DNA from: Chordicoccus furentiruminis
Lineage (GTDB): Bacteria; Bacillota; Clostridia; Lachnospirales; Lachnospiraceae
Reading direction: 5' to 3'
Assembly (NCBI RefSeq): GCF_019355395.1
Contig: NZ_CP048829.1
Location: forward strand, 1,054,001-1,118,000
Length of the DNA stretch: 64,000 nucleotides
Shown here: positions 44,531 through 52,400 of the stretch, piece by piece
How the letters are laid out: each line of letters opens with the position of its first letter
Numbering within the stretch: the stretch's first letter is position 1
The notes under the pieces: model-generated
The model's database searches: none
The model's input: the letters and a program-made list of their open reading frames with translations, nothing else
Told to the model about the DNA's origin: nothing
Program-made: the position numbers and the translations under genes

Positions 44531-46030
44531 TTACACCATCTTCTCGATCAGGCTGTTCTCATCGAGGTCGCGGTTCCGTTCCAGTTCGCCGCTGATCCGG
44601 CCGTCCTTCATGATCAGGATCCGGTCGCACATCCCGATCAGCTCCATCAGCTCCTCGGAGATCATGATGATCGACTTGCCTTCCCTGCGCATCCTGTCCA
44701 TCAGCTGGTAGATGTCCTGCTTCACCTTGATGTCGATACCGCGGGTCGGACTGTCAAGAACGAGAATGTCGGAATCCTTTCCGATCCAGCGTGCCAGCAC
44801 CACCTTCTGCTTGTTGCCGCCGGAGAGGTCGGAGACGAACTGGTCCGTATTGACCATCTTCACGGACATCTCCTTCGCGTACCGGTCGGCGAACGCCTTC
44901 ATCTTTCTTCCGCTCAGGAAGCAGCCGAAGGAGCGCAGTGACCCGAGAGAAGGAAGACAGATGTTGTCGCCGATGCTCTGGTTCATGACGACCGATTCAT
45001 TGTCCCGGTCCTTCGACGTATAGGCCATGCTGTGCCGGATGGCTGTGGGGATGCTGTCCACCTGCGTCCCGTCGGCCAGCGTCACGCTGCCGGTCCGGTC
45101 GAAGGAGGCGCCGAAGCAGGCCTTTCCCACCTCATGCATGCCGGACTCCGAGAGTCCTCCGAAACCGAGAATCTCGCCGCGGTGCAGATCAAAGGAAACA
45201 TGCTCGATCTGTCCCGGAACCGACACGTCACGGACAGAGAGCACGACATCACGGCTGACAGGTTCGCCGTAGTCCGCGCGGTAGTAGTTGCCGGTGACCT
45301 CACGGCCGACCATCAGTCGCTTCAGATCGTCCTCGCTGACGGCCTTCGCGGACACCGTGTCGATGTAGACGCCGTCGCGCAGGATCGTGATCGTATCCGA
45401 CATCTGAAGCACTTCCTCGAGATCGTGGGAGATGAAGATGATCGTGCCGCCTTCCCCGCGAATCCGCCGCATCACCTTGTAGAGCTCCTCGCGCCCCTCC
45501 TGGGAAAGCGCCGTCGTCGTCTCGTCAACCACCACGACCTTCGGCTTGAAATACGTCGCCTTGACGATCTCCACAAGCTTCCGGTCCTCGAAATTGTACT
45601 CGTCCACCATCTTGCCGGCCTTGATGCGGCCGAACCCGTACTCGTCGAGCAGCGCCTGCGCCTCTTTGTTCATCGCGTTGGTGTTCTTGATTCCCATATG
45701 AACGAACCGTTCCTCGTGACCGAGGAAGATGTTCTCCGCGACGGTCAGGCCGGACAGCGTGCCCAGCTCCTGCACGATGATGGAAACGCCCTCGTTGTTC
45801 GCGGCGACCTGGTTCTTCGGGTGAATTTCCTTCCCGTCCAGAATGAAATGGCCGCTGTCAATCGAATAAATGCCGGTCAGCATATTGGTCAGCGTCGACT
45901 TGCCGGAGCCGTTCTCTCCGATCAGCGCGTGAATTTCACCCTTGTTGACCGTAAAGGAGACATCCTGCACCGCTTTCGTGATCCCGAAGGTCTTCGAAAG
46001 ATGCTGAATCTGTAATCTGACTTCACTCAT
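44531..46030 (-). CDS. Sugar ABC transporter ATP-binding protein
   Basis: This 499-residue double ABC protein has in its first half Walker A GENGSGKSTLTN and Walker B PKVVVVDETTTALS. Its second half has a degenerate loop GLSESGMHEVGK, signature LSGGNKQKVVLARW and Walker B ILVLDSPTRGID. That is the AraG/RbsA/MglA layout. It powers the importer formed by the two flanking permeases. It lies 11 bp from one permease and 18 bp from the other. Confidence 0.94.
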   Translation of the reverse strand: MSEVRLQIQHLSKTFGITKAVQDVSFTVNKGEIHALIGENGSGKSTLTNMLTGIYSIDSGHFILDGKEIHPKNQVAANNEGVSIIVQELGTLSGLTVAENIFLGHEERFVHMGIKNTNAMNKEAQALLDEYGFGRIKAGKMVDEYNFEDRKLVEIVKATYFKPKVVVVDETTTALSQEGREELYKVMRRIRGEGGTIIFISHDLEEVLQMSDTITILRDGVYIDTVSAKAVSEDDLKRLMVGREVTGNYYRADYGEPVSRDVVLSVRDVSVPGQIEHVSFDLHRGEILGFGGLSESGMHEVGKACFGASFDRTGSVTLADGTQVDSIPTAIRHSMAYTSKDRDNESVVMNQSIGDNICLPSLGSLRSFGCFLSGRKMKAFADRYAKEMSVKMVNTDQFVSDLSGGNKQKVVLARWIGKDSDILVLDSPTRGIDIKVKQDIYQLMDRMRREGKSIIMISEELMELIGMCDRILIMKDGRISGELERNRDLDENSLIEKMV

Positions 46031-46048
46031 GTCTTTCTCCTCCTTGAA

Positions 46049-47017
46049 TCACTTGACGATTTCGCCCTTGCCGACCTTGGTTGTCAGCGTGACGATGATC
46101 AGCAGCGCCAGTCCCGAGATGACATCGTTGACGGCAGTCGGGGCGCCGAGCGCGACAAAACCGTAGTAGATGATCTGCAGGAAGAACTCGCCGATGATGA
46201 TGGCCGGAATCGGAATGCCGTACTTCTTCAGCGCCAGTCCGAGGAAGCAGCCCATCGTCGGATAGAAGTTGCGGCTCATGGATCCCATGCCGGTTTCCGC
46301 CACCATTGAAGAACCGTAGCTGATGGTCAGAATCGCCTCGATTCCGAAAAATGCACCCGAGATGATGAAGGCGATCACCTTGTAGAGGTTGACGTTGATG
46401 CCCATATTCTTCGCGACGAACTCATTGGACCCGATCGCGTAGGTATAGGTGCCGATCTTCGTGTAATTCAGAAGCAGATACGCGATCACGAAGGCGGCGG
46501 CCGCCAGAATCAGGTCGCCCGGCATCGCGCCGAGGCCCCTCAGATTGGAAGGAAGCGTCGCGGACTGTCCGCCTGCGATGTAGCTGGCGACGGATTCATA
46601 GATCAGCGCGAGTCCTGTGGTCACGATCATCGAAGGAATATGAAGCTTCACATAGAAGAATCCGTTCAGCAGACCGACGACAGCGCCTGTGGCGATGCAG
46701 CCGAAGATCAGTCCGAAATAGCCAAGCCCGAAGCGGGAAGCCAGCTCCGTGCCGACGATCGCGGACAGCATGATGTTGGCGCCGATGGAAAAGTCGAACA
46801 TCCCCATCACCATGACGAAATAGAATCCGGCGGCGCCCGCCGAGATCATGAGCGACGACTCGAAGTAGCTGAGCAGATTTTTCGGAGAACCGAAATTGCC
46901 GGGCGTGATGATCTTGAATATCGCCCAGGAGACGATCACGAGAAGGATCAGGATCAGAAACCCCATCGTTCTTCCTGAGATCTTCCGGCCCGCCTGTGCA
47001 CGTTCAGATGAACCCAT
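46049..47017 (-). CDS. Sugar ABC transporter permease (first permease of the ara operon)
   Basis: This protein of about 322 residues is of the RbsC/AraH type: VMVMGMFDFSIGANIMLSAIVGTELA, GFFYVKLHIPSMIVTTGLALIYESV, IGSNEFVAKNMGINVNLYKV and PTMGCFLGLALKKYGIPIPAII. I start at ATG 47015-47017 (MGSSERAQAG) with TGAGG upstream; 43 in-frame residues before it cover the intergenic hairpin and AraR-like site. It is separated from the binding-protein gene by a 160-bp gap containing a terminator-like hairpin. Confidence 0.92.
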   Translation of the reverse strand: MGSSERAQAGRKISGRTMGFLILILLVIVSWAIFKIITPGNFGSPKNLLSYFESSLMISAGAAGFYFVMVMGMFDFSIGANIMLSAIVGTELASRFGLGYFGLIFGCIATGAVVGLLNGFFYVKLHIPSMIVTTGLALIYESVASYIAGGQSATLPSNLRGLGAMPGDLILAAAAFVIAYLLLNYTKIGTYTYAIGSNEFVAKNMGINVNLYKVIAFIISGAFFGIEAILTISYGSSMVAETGMGSMSRNFYPTMGCFLGLALKKYGIPIPAIIIGEFFLQIIYYGFVALGAPTAVNDVISGLALLIIVTLTTKVGKGEIVK

Positions 47018-47040
47018 ACCATTTACCTCATTTTTCGATA

Positions 47041-47056
47041 AGTTGTACGTAACAAG
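47041..47056. promoter_or_regulatory. AraR-like operator inside the ara operon
   Basis: AGTTGTACGTAACAAG resembles the known Bacillus AraR box (ATTTGTACGTACAAAT), sharing TTGTACGT and ACAA. It lies 24 bp before the permease start and downstream of the hairpin at 47072-47100, so it could be a roadblock or a second regulated start. Confidence 0.5.
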
Positions 47057-47064
47057 TATGTCCT

Positions 47065-47100
47065 GAAAGAAGGGCCGGTATCGCCGCGCGATACCGGCCC
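47065..47100 (-). terminator. Intercistronic hairpin between binding protein and permease
   Basis: Minus strand GGGCCGGTATCGC (47100-47088) pairs with its complement at 47084-47072, followed by TTCTTTC. It would terminate part of the transcript so that the binding protein is made in excess over the membrane subunits. Confidence 0.75.
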
Positions 47101-47176
47101 GGGGAGGATATTCATGAAGAACCTCTGCGGCGGAGCGGGTACGCATCCGCCGCCATGGCTCCTTCTGTCAGATCAT

Positions 47177-48364
47177 TCAGGATGCGACCGACTCGATGTC
47201 CGAGCTGACTCCGCTCACCGCGCCGCCGGCCCGCTTCTCCGCGTCCTCGATGGACAGCGACGCCGCCGACTTCGCGAGATCCTCAAAGCTCTCGTTGGAG
47301 AGATCGACGATCTCCTGATCCGTGTACGGAAGCTGATCGACGAAGTATTTCTCATACGCCTTGTAGTCGTCCGAGGAAGAGACATACAGATACGGGAAGT
47401 TGATCTCGTTGAACGTGCCCGCGAAATCCGTGTAATTGCCCTTGATGGCATTGTAGACCATCAGGAACGCGAACAGCGGATCGCAGTAATGGCCGCCGGA
47501 CTCGCCGGCCATAGAGCCGTTGGCAAGTCTCTCGCCCAGATCCGGAAGGAAGTCCGTTGACACAACGGAGATGTCCTTCGTCTTTCCGGCTGCTTCCACC
47601 GCGGAGATCGCGCCCTGAAGAGGCTCGCCGCCGCCGCCCGCCGGGATCAGCGCATCCAGGTTCGGATCCGCGCTCATCAGAGCGTTGGCCGCCTTCGCGC
47701 CGCCCTCGGATGTCGTGCCCGCGTACTGCGGCTCGGACAGCTTCGCCTGATCGTCCGGATGAGCCTCGTTCCACTTGTCCACGCCGGCCTTGTAGCCTTC
47801 CCATCTGCCGAGCCATGTCGCGTCGCCCTGCTCCCAGCCGATGAGGCCGATGTCTCTGCATCCCTTGTCAAGCAGGATATTGACGAGCTTCTCGCCGTTC
47901 TCCGGCTCATTCTCGTGAACCGCGCCCACATAGTAGTCGGAAGCCTTCGCAAGCTCATAAATATCCTTGCTGTTCTCTTCGCTGATGACACGGAAGAACT
48001 GTGCGAGATACACTTTGTTCGCGTTGCAGGTCGCGATGGCGGACTGCATCTCCGAATCAGCCGAGTTGCAGATGATGATGCCCTGACATCCTGCCGCGCA
48101 GAGCTGCTCGACGGAAGCCGTCACCTTCTCGGATACATGTCCCTGATCCACATACTGCACGTTGACGCCCAGCGCCTTCGCCGCCTCGTCCAGAATCAGC
48201 TTGCACTGGGAACCGAGGACATCCGTGGAGCTCCAGATGGAGACACCGATCGTGATATCCTTGTTGTCGATGCTGCCGTCGGCCGATGCCGTGACGGCCC
48301 CGCCCGTCATCAGAGAGCCGATCATCGTGGCGCAGAGAGCTGCGCTGATAAGCCTGCGTTTCAT
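47177..48364 (-). CDS. Sugar (arabinose) ABC transporter binding protein
   Basis: This 395-residue secreted protein has a signal peptide at residues 1-28 ending TASA. The periplasmic-binding-protein fold type I follows: TIGVSIWSSTDVLGSQCKLILDEAAKALG, GCQGIIICNSADSEM, VYLAQFFR, YVGAVHENEPENGEKLVN, IGLIGWEQGDATWLGRWEGYKAGVD and FAFLMVYNAIKGNYTDFAG. No lipobox cysteine is present at the cleavage site. AAGGAGGGG precedes the ATG. It is the first gene of the arabinose operon, about 235 bases after an AraR-controlled promoter. A shortened paralogue lies at 48991. Confidence 0.9.
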   Translation of the reverse strand: MKRRLISAALCATMIGSLMTGGAVTASADGSIDNKDITIGVSIWSSTDVLGSQCKLILDEAAKALGVNVQYVDQGHVSEKVTASVEQLCAAGCQGIIICNSADSEMQSAIATCNANKVYLAQFFRVISEENSKDIYELAKASDYYVGAVHENEPENGEKLVNILLDKGCRDIGLIGWEQGDATWLGRWEGYKAGVDKWNEAHPDDQAKLSEPQYAGTTSEGGAKAANALMSADPNLDALIPAGGGGEPLQGAISAVEAAGKTKDISVVSTDFLPDLGERLANGSMAGESGGHYCDPLFAFLMVYNAIKGNYTDFAGTFNEINFPYLYVSSSDDYKAYEKYFVDQLPYTDQEIVDLSNESFEDLAKSAASLSIEDAEKRAGGAVSGVSSDIESVAS

Positions 48365-48465
48365 GTAACCCCTCCTTGAAATGGTATCGCCCGCTTTCGC
48401 GCCGGCGCCCGGTCACGCGGTTCTTCGTTCCGTACGCTTTCGCTGCGGTTCGCAGAAGTTTTTCA

Positions 48466-48481
48466 ACATGTACGTACGTGT
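48466..48481. promoter_or_regulatory. AraR-like operator (downstream site)
   Basis: ACATGTACGTACGTGT is a near-palindrome centred on TACGTA and matches the AraR box core TGTACGTAC. It lies in the transcribed leader; its centre is 157 bp from that of the second site, which allows looping. Confidence 0.7.
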
Positions 48482-48607
48482 CCGTCCCCTTCGCTATGCG
48501 GATTGTCAGATCCGGACGACTCAAAGGCGGGTTTTTGTCTGTTCTGTCAATAACAATCTGCAACCGTCTGAAAAATCCGTCATTATTTCGTCCTTAAAAC
48601 TGAGTTC

Positions 48608-48637
48608 ACTATAATCCACCGGTCACACGTACGTCAA
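48608..48637 (-). promoter_or_regulatory. Promoter of the arabinose operon
   Basis: Minus strand TTGACG (48632-48637) and TATAGT (48608-48613) are 18 bp apart. The -35 box lies inside an AraR-like operator. Confidence 0.8.
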
Positions 48638-48638
48638 C
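48623..48638. promoter_or_regulatory. AraR-like operator overlapping the -35 box
   Basis: TCACACGTACGTCAAC carries the ACGTACGT core of AraR boxes and covers the -35 hexamer, an obvious repression site. Confidence 0.68.
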
Positions 48639-48785
48639 AGGTAAATACATATTTGTGATGGTTGTCCAGATTATGGATGATCATTTTGTTGAGGTTTTCA
48701 TCTGTTCCGCTCATTATTTCCACATTCTGTACATATTTGCCCCTTACATTTTGTCTATTCATTCGAAAACCCAGTCATTCCATTC

Positions 48786-48806
48786 AAATTTGTATAGTAC
48801 AATTTT
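48786..48806. promoter_or_regulatory. TTGTA-TAG-TACAA palindrome
   Basis: TTGTA (48790-48794) and TACAA (48798-48802) are perfect inverted repeats within an A/T-rich flank (AAATT...AATTT). It resembles a small operator and has partial likeness to the AraR box, lacking the central CG. Confidence 0.4.
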
Positions 48807-48913
48807 CCAGCTTCGATGAGCTGGTCCGTCCCGCCGCCTTCTTACGCCGCCGGACGAATCGCCCGGGACCATGGCGGCCCGTACGGGCACATGGTGATGC
48901 AGGCAGGCGCACC

Positions 48914-48954
48914 AGAAAACCGGGGCCGGCGCAGGCTTTCTGCGCCGGCCCCGG
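48914..48954 (-). terminator. Intrinsic terminator of the binding-protein paralogue
   Basis: CCGGGGCCGGCGCAG (48920-48934) pairs perfectly with 48940-48954 around a 5-base loop; TTTTCT follows on the minus strand. Confidence 0.9.
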
Positions 48955-48990
48955 CCGGATCGTGTCTGGTTCCGCTTTTCTTTTGTGCTG

Positions 48991-49926
48991 TCAGGACGCC
49001 TTCGACGCCGGGGATTCCGCCCGGGCCTTCGCGTCCTCTACCGAGAGGCTGGCCGCCGACTTCGCCAGATCTTCCAGACTCTCGCCGGCCAGCGCCTTGA
49101 TTTCCTCGTCGGAATACGGCAGCTGCGCGACAAAATACGTCTCGTAGGCACTCATGTCATTCGTCTCGATCTGCGGGAACGCGATGTTCCGGATCTTCCC
49201 GTCGAAGCCGGAATAACTCCCGTTCAGCGCGTTATAGACCATCAGGAACGCGTAGAGCGGCTCCACGAATTCCCCGTTCCGGTGCGTCTGATAGGCGGTC
49301 ATCGCGGTTCCGGCGGAAGTTCCCGCCGCTGCAGCGGCTGTTCCGGCCGCGGTCTGATCCGTTCCCGCTGCCGCCGGCGAAGAGGAGGCAGACACCGTGC
49401 TCTCCGCCTGAACCGCGGCGCTCTCCGCCCCGCTCTCATCGCTCAGATTCTCCGCGGCGTCCACCGCGCCGATATACCAGGGAGATGTTTCGGCCGCCTG
49501 ATAAACCGCCCCGTCCGACGGCGAAATCGAACCGACGGCCTGCGCGAGATAGACCCTGCTGTTCCCGCACGCCGTGAGCGCCGTCTCCATCGCGCTGTCG
49601 TCCGCCCCGACCATCACGATGCCCTGACAGCCCGAATCGATCAGCATCTGCGGCGCTTCCTGCACGAGGGAGGCCGTATCGCCGTGGTCGCAGTAGTTGA
49701 CGCTGACATCCAGCACCCGCGCCGCCTCGTCGATCAGCTTCTTCACCTGTGACCCGAAGGTGTCCGTCGAGCTGGAAATCGCGACGCCGATCGTCGTGGT
49801 CTTCGCGGAGCTGTCGGTGCTGTCCGCACTGCTCGCCGTCTCCTCGGAGGCCTGTACGCTGAAGCTTCCCAGCAGCGTGCAGGCCGTCACACCGGCCAGA
49901 ATCAGACTCATTACGTTTCTTCTCAT
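48991..49926 (-). CDS. Shortened sugar-binding-protein paralogue with an Ala/Ser/Thr linker
   Basis: This protein of about 311 residues is clearly related to the arabinose-binding protein at 47177. The N-terminal part keeps TIGVAISSSTDTFGSQVKKLIDEAARVL, GCQGIVMVGADDSAME, RVYLAQ and YIGAVDAAENL. The C-terminal part keeps EPLYAFLMVYNALNGSY, YFVAQLPYSDEEI and ESLEDLAKSAASLS. Between them, about 130 residues of the second lobe are replaced by a low-complexity Ala/Ser/Thr/Gly segment. A signal peptide (residues 1-22, VQA) is intact. I use ATG 49924-49926 after AGGAAA; earlier ATGs exist. It may be a pseudo-receptor or a decaying duplicate. Confidence 0.82.
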   Translation of the reverse strand: MRRNVMSLILAGVTACTLLGSFSVQASEETASSADSTDSSAKTTTIGVAISSSTDTFGSQVKKLIDEAARVLDVSVNYCDHGDTASLVQEAPQMLIDSGCQGIVMVGADDSAMETALTACGNSRVYLAQAVGSISPSDGAVYQAAETSPWYIGAVDAAENLSDESGAESAAVQAESTVSASSSPAAAGTDQTAAGTAAAAAGTSAGTAMTAYQTHRNGEFVEPLYAFLMVYNALNGSYSGFDGKIRNIAFPQIETNDMSAYETYFVAQLPYSDEEIKALAGESLEDLAKSAASLSVEDAKARAESPASKAS

Positions 49927-50053
49927 TTCCCGTTTCCTCGTTTTCATGATTGTCCCTATCATAGCACGCGTCCGAATGCCTGCTTCGGAACATTCTGTGA
50001 TTTTTTCGGCTTCCGCTTCAAAAGCGCCGGCGGAATCTCCGCCGGCCGTTCCT

Positions 50054-51010
50054 TCAGATCACATAGAACCAGTTCTTCTCCTGATCCAGTTCCCGGCTCT
50101 CGACCTGCGCCTCGCCGTCAAAGCGCACGCTGTACTCCTGATTCTTGATCGAAACCTTGGCGCCCGCGGGGACAGAGGACGTGATGAACGCGTTGGCGCC
50201 GATCACAGCGCCGCGGCCGATCCTCGTCTCGCCGCCCAGAATCGACGCGCCCGAATAGATCGTGACATTATCCTCGATCGTCGGATGCCGCTTCACGCCG
50301 TGCAGCAGCTGTCCCTTTCTGGTGGAAAGCGCGCCGAGCGTCACGCCCTGATAGATCTTGACGTTCTCGCCGATCTCCGTCGTCTCGCCAATCACGATGC
50401 CGGTGCCGTGGTCGATAAAGAAGTACCGCCCGATCGTTGCGCCCGGATTGATGTCGATACCGGTAAGCGTATGGGCGGATTCCGTCATCATCCTCGGGAT
50501 CATCGGCACATCCAGCAGCACAAGCTCATGGGCGATCCGGTAAACCATAATCGCGTAGAGCCCCGGATAGGAAAAGATGATGTCGTCCTTGTTCTCGGCC
50601 GCCGGGTCTCCCTCGAACTCAGCCTCCAGGTCCGTCTCGATCAGCGCACGGATCCGCGGAATCCCAGACAGAAACTTCAGGGAAATCTCCTGCGCCCGGG
50701 ATGTCAGAAAACAGGCTTCCTGACGCTCGTACTCCTTCCTGTAACGGAGCGTCAGCGCGATCTGCCTCGTCAGATTGAAGAGAATATCCTCGACCAGCGT
50801 GCTGGTGCTGTTGTCCCTCGTGTAGTATCGGTAGGTCTGCGCCTTGAAAAAACCCGGAAAAATCAGCTTCTGCACCTTCCCGATGATATCCTCGACAACC
50901 GCCTTGTCCGGCTGGTTGAAGGTATCCGGGCGGTCGATATACCGGCCCTTCCGGTAATCGGCCAGTATATTGTCCGTGATCGCCCTGATCTGCTCCTTGA
51001 TATCCGACAT
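50054..51010 (-). CDS. cysE: Serine O-acetyltransferase (CysE/EpsC type)
   Basis: This protein of about 318 residues acetylates serine with acetyl-CoA, the first step of cysteine synthesis. Residues 1-170 are a helical N-terminal domain; residues 180-290 form the left-handed hexapeptide helix with GIDINPGATIGRYFFIDHGTGIVIGETTEIGENVKIYQGVTLG, including the His/Asp pair, then HPTIEDNVTIYSGASILGG. The long N-terminal domain is typical of the clostridial/EpsC-like form. ATG 51008-51010 is preceded by GGGAGG at a longer distance. It is divergent from a LysR regulator that may control it. Confidence 0.92.
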   Translation of the reverse strand: MSDIKEQIRAITDNILADYRKGRYIDRPDTFNQPDKAVVEDIIGKVQKLIFPGFFKAQTYRYYTRDNSTSTLVEDILFNLTRQIALTLRYRKEYERQEACFLTSRAQEISLKFLSGIPRIRALIETDLEAEFEGDPAAENKDDIIFSYPGLYAIMVYRIAHELVLLDVPMIPRMMTESAHTLTGIDINPGATIGRYFFIDHGTGIVIGETTEIGENVKIYQGVTLGALSTRKGQLLHGVKRHPTIEDNVTIYSGASILGGETRIGRGAVIGANAFITSSVPAGAKVSIKNQEYSVRFDGEAQVESRELDQEKNWFYVI

Positions 51011-51172
51011 GACCTGTCCGTCCTCCCTGCGGTGAAATGTTCCGCGTATCCGTTCGATTATAGCAGATCCCGTGGAAAAAGGGGACTGTTTTACTGTGAT
51101 TTCGTCCCGTTTCCGACGGCAGTCCGTTCCCGTTCCAGCGCAATCCGAGACCCGGCTGTGGCTCCCGTCCGC

Positions 51173-51201
51173 TTGCAAGACACGCCCGGATCGCGTATTC
51201 T
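51173..51201 (+). promoter_or_regulatory. Promoter of the LysR-family gene
   Basis: TTGCAA (51173-51178) and TATTCT (51196-51201) are 17 bp apart, giving a leader of about 85 bases. Confidence 0.6.
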
Positions 51202-51210
51202 GATGAAAAT

Positions 51211-51269
51211 GCAGCCGCCGTCCCGATCGTCGGAAGCCCGGAACGGCCGCGGCTGCCGACGATCGGGAC
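51211..51269 (+). other. Alternative hairpins in the lysR leader
   Basis: GTCCCGATCGTCGG (51220-51233) pairs with CCGACGATCGGGAC (51256-51269). GCAGCCGC (51211-51218) can instead pair with GCGGCTGC (51249-51256), and the two helices share base 51256. They lie between the promoter and the start codon. Confidence 0.5.
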
Positions 51270-51293
51270 ACAAAGTAAAGGAAAGGCAACCTT

Positions 51294-52217
51294 ATGACGC
51301 TTCAGCAGATTCATTACGCGCTGACGATCGCCGAGACCGGCTCGATGAGCAAGGCCGCCGAAAAGCTGTTCATCTCCCAGCCGACGCTGACCGGAGCGAT
51401 CCGGGATCTGGAGGCGGATCTCGGCATCACGATCTTTCTCCGCTCCTCCCGCGGCATGGCCGTCACCAACGAAGGCGCCGAATTTCTCTCCTACGCGGCG
51501 CAGATGCAGCAGATCAGCGACCTGATCGACGAGAAATACCGCGGAGACGGCGGCGTCCGCTACCGCTTTCATGTCTCGGCGCAGCATTACTCCTTCGCGG
51601 TGAAGGCCTTCGTCGAGACGGTGCGCGGGCTTGATCCGCGCGGGTATGATCTGGCGATCCGCGAGACGCGCACCCGCGAGGTCATCCGCGACGTGGGGCT
51701 GCTCCGCAGTGAAATCGGCGTGCTCTACTTAAGCAGCTTCAACCGGAAAATACTCGAAAAAGCCTTTTCCGAGCAGAGTCTCGTCTTTCACCACCTGATC
51801 GACTGCGACGTCTACGCCTATCTCGCGAAAACGCATCCCTGCGCGCGCAAGGCATACGTCAGCCTCGCCGACCTGCTCCCGTACCCCTGCCTCGCCTTCG
51901 AGCAGGGCGACGACAGCTCCATCTACTACGCCGAGGAGATGTTTCCGGATTATCCGTATCCTCACCTGATCCACGCCAACGACCGGGCCACGATGCTGAA
52001 TCTGATGGTCGGGCTCAACGGCTTCACACTCTGCTCAGGCCTTATCTGCGAGGAACTGAACGGCGGCGACTATGTCGCCGTCCCCTTCCGGGACGAGAGC
52101 TGCACGCCGGCTCCGATGGAGATCGGCTATCTGACGAAGCGTCAGAGCCGCATGAGCGGAATCGGCCAGGACTACATCCGCCATCTGACAGATTATCTTC
52201 ACGCGGCCCGTCCGTGA
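51294..52217 (+). CDS. LysR-family transcriptional regulator
   Basis: This 307-residue protein has an N-terminal winged helix (residues 1-60: HYALTIAETGSMSKAAEKLFISQPTLTGAIRDLE) and a C-terminal co-inducer domain (90-300). The SMSKAAEKLFISQPTLT block is typical of LysR. It is transcribed away from the serine acetyltransferase gene, so a cysteine- or O-acetylserine-responsive role is possible but unproven. The start codon is 24 bases after the leader hairpin. The ribosome binding site is AAAGGAAAGG. Confidence 0.9.
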   Translation: MTLQQIHYALTIAETGSMSKAAEKLFISQPTLTGAIRDLEADLGITIFLRSSRGMAVTNEGAEFLSYAAQMQQISDLIDEKYRGDGGVRYRFHVSAQHYSFAVKAFVETVRGLDPRGYDLAIRETRTREVIRDVGLLRSEIGVLYLSSFNRKILEKAFSEQSLVFHHLIDCDVYAYLAKTHPCARKAYVSLADLLPYPCLAFEQGDDSSIYYAEEMFPDYPYPHLIHANDRATMLNLMVGLNGFTLCSGLICEELNGGDYVAVPFRDESCTPAPMEIGYLTKRQSRMSGIGQDYIRHLTDYLHAARP

Positions 52218-52283
52218 TCCTCCGGAACCATCGCTCCGCACCCGTCCCGGCGGACGGTACCGCTGCCGCACCGCCGTCATGAT

Positions 52284-52356
52284 CTGCGCGTTTGTCCTCT
52301 GCGCATCCAGCGCAAACGATCCGGCCGCGGCGCACGGCCGGCCGCCAAACGCGCAG
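52284..52356. terminator. Stem-loop between convergent lysR and binding-protein genes
   Basis: CTGCGCGTTTG (52284-52294) pairs with CAAACGCGCAG (52346-52356), with a second inner hairpin GGCCG...CGGCC. Only a short T tract is available, so it is a possible bidirectional terminator. Confidence 0.5.
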
Positions 52357-52400
52357 CGGTCCGCTCCGCCGGCCGCGCAGAAAATTCCTTACCGTCTCTC

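Larger units (their letters stand above)
48365..48990. other. Arabinose regulatory region and downstream spacer
   Basis: This 626-bp gap contains, from left to right, the operon leader with an AraR-like site (48466-48481), the promoter with a second AraR-like site (48608-48638), an A/T-rich stretch with a TTGTA-TAG-TACAA palindrome (48790-48802), and the terminator of the next gene (48914-48954). I see no gene: the short ORFs here lack ribosome binding sites and composition typical of coding sequence. Confidence 0.6.

Noticed and set aside
48662-49147. Plus-strand frames in the arabinose spacer
   Set aside because: They lack ribosome binding sites, run into the antisense of the binding-protein paralogue and show no family likeness.
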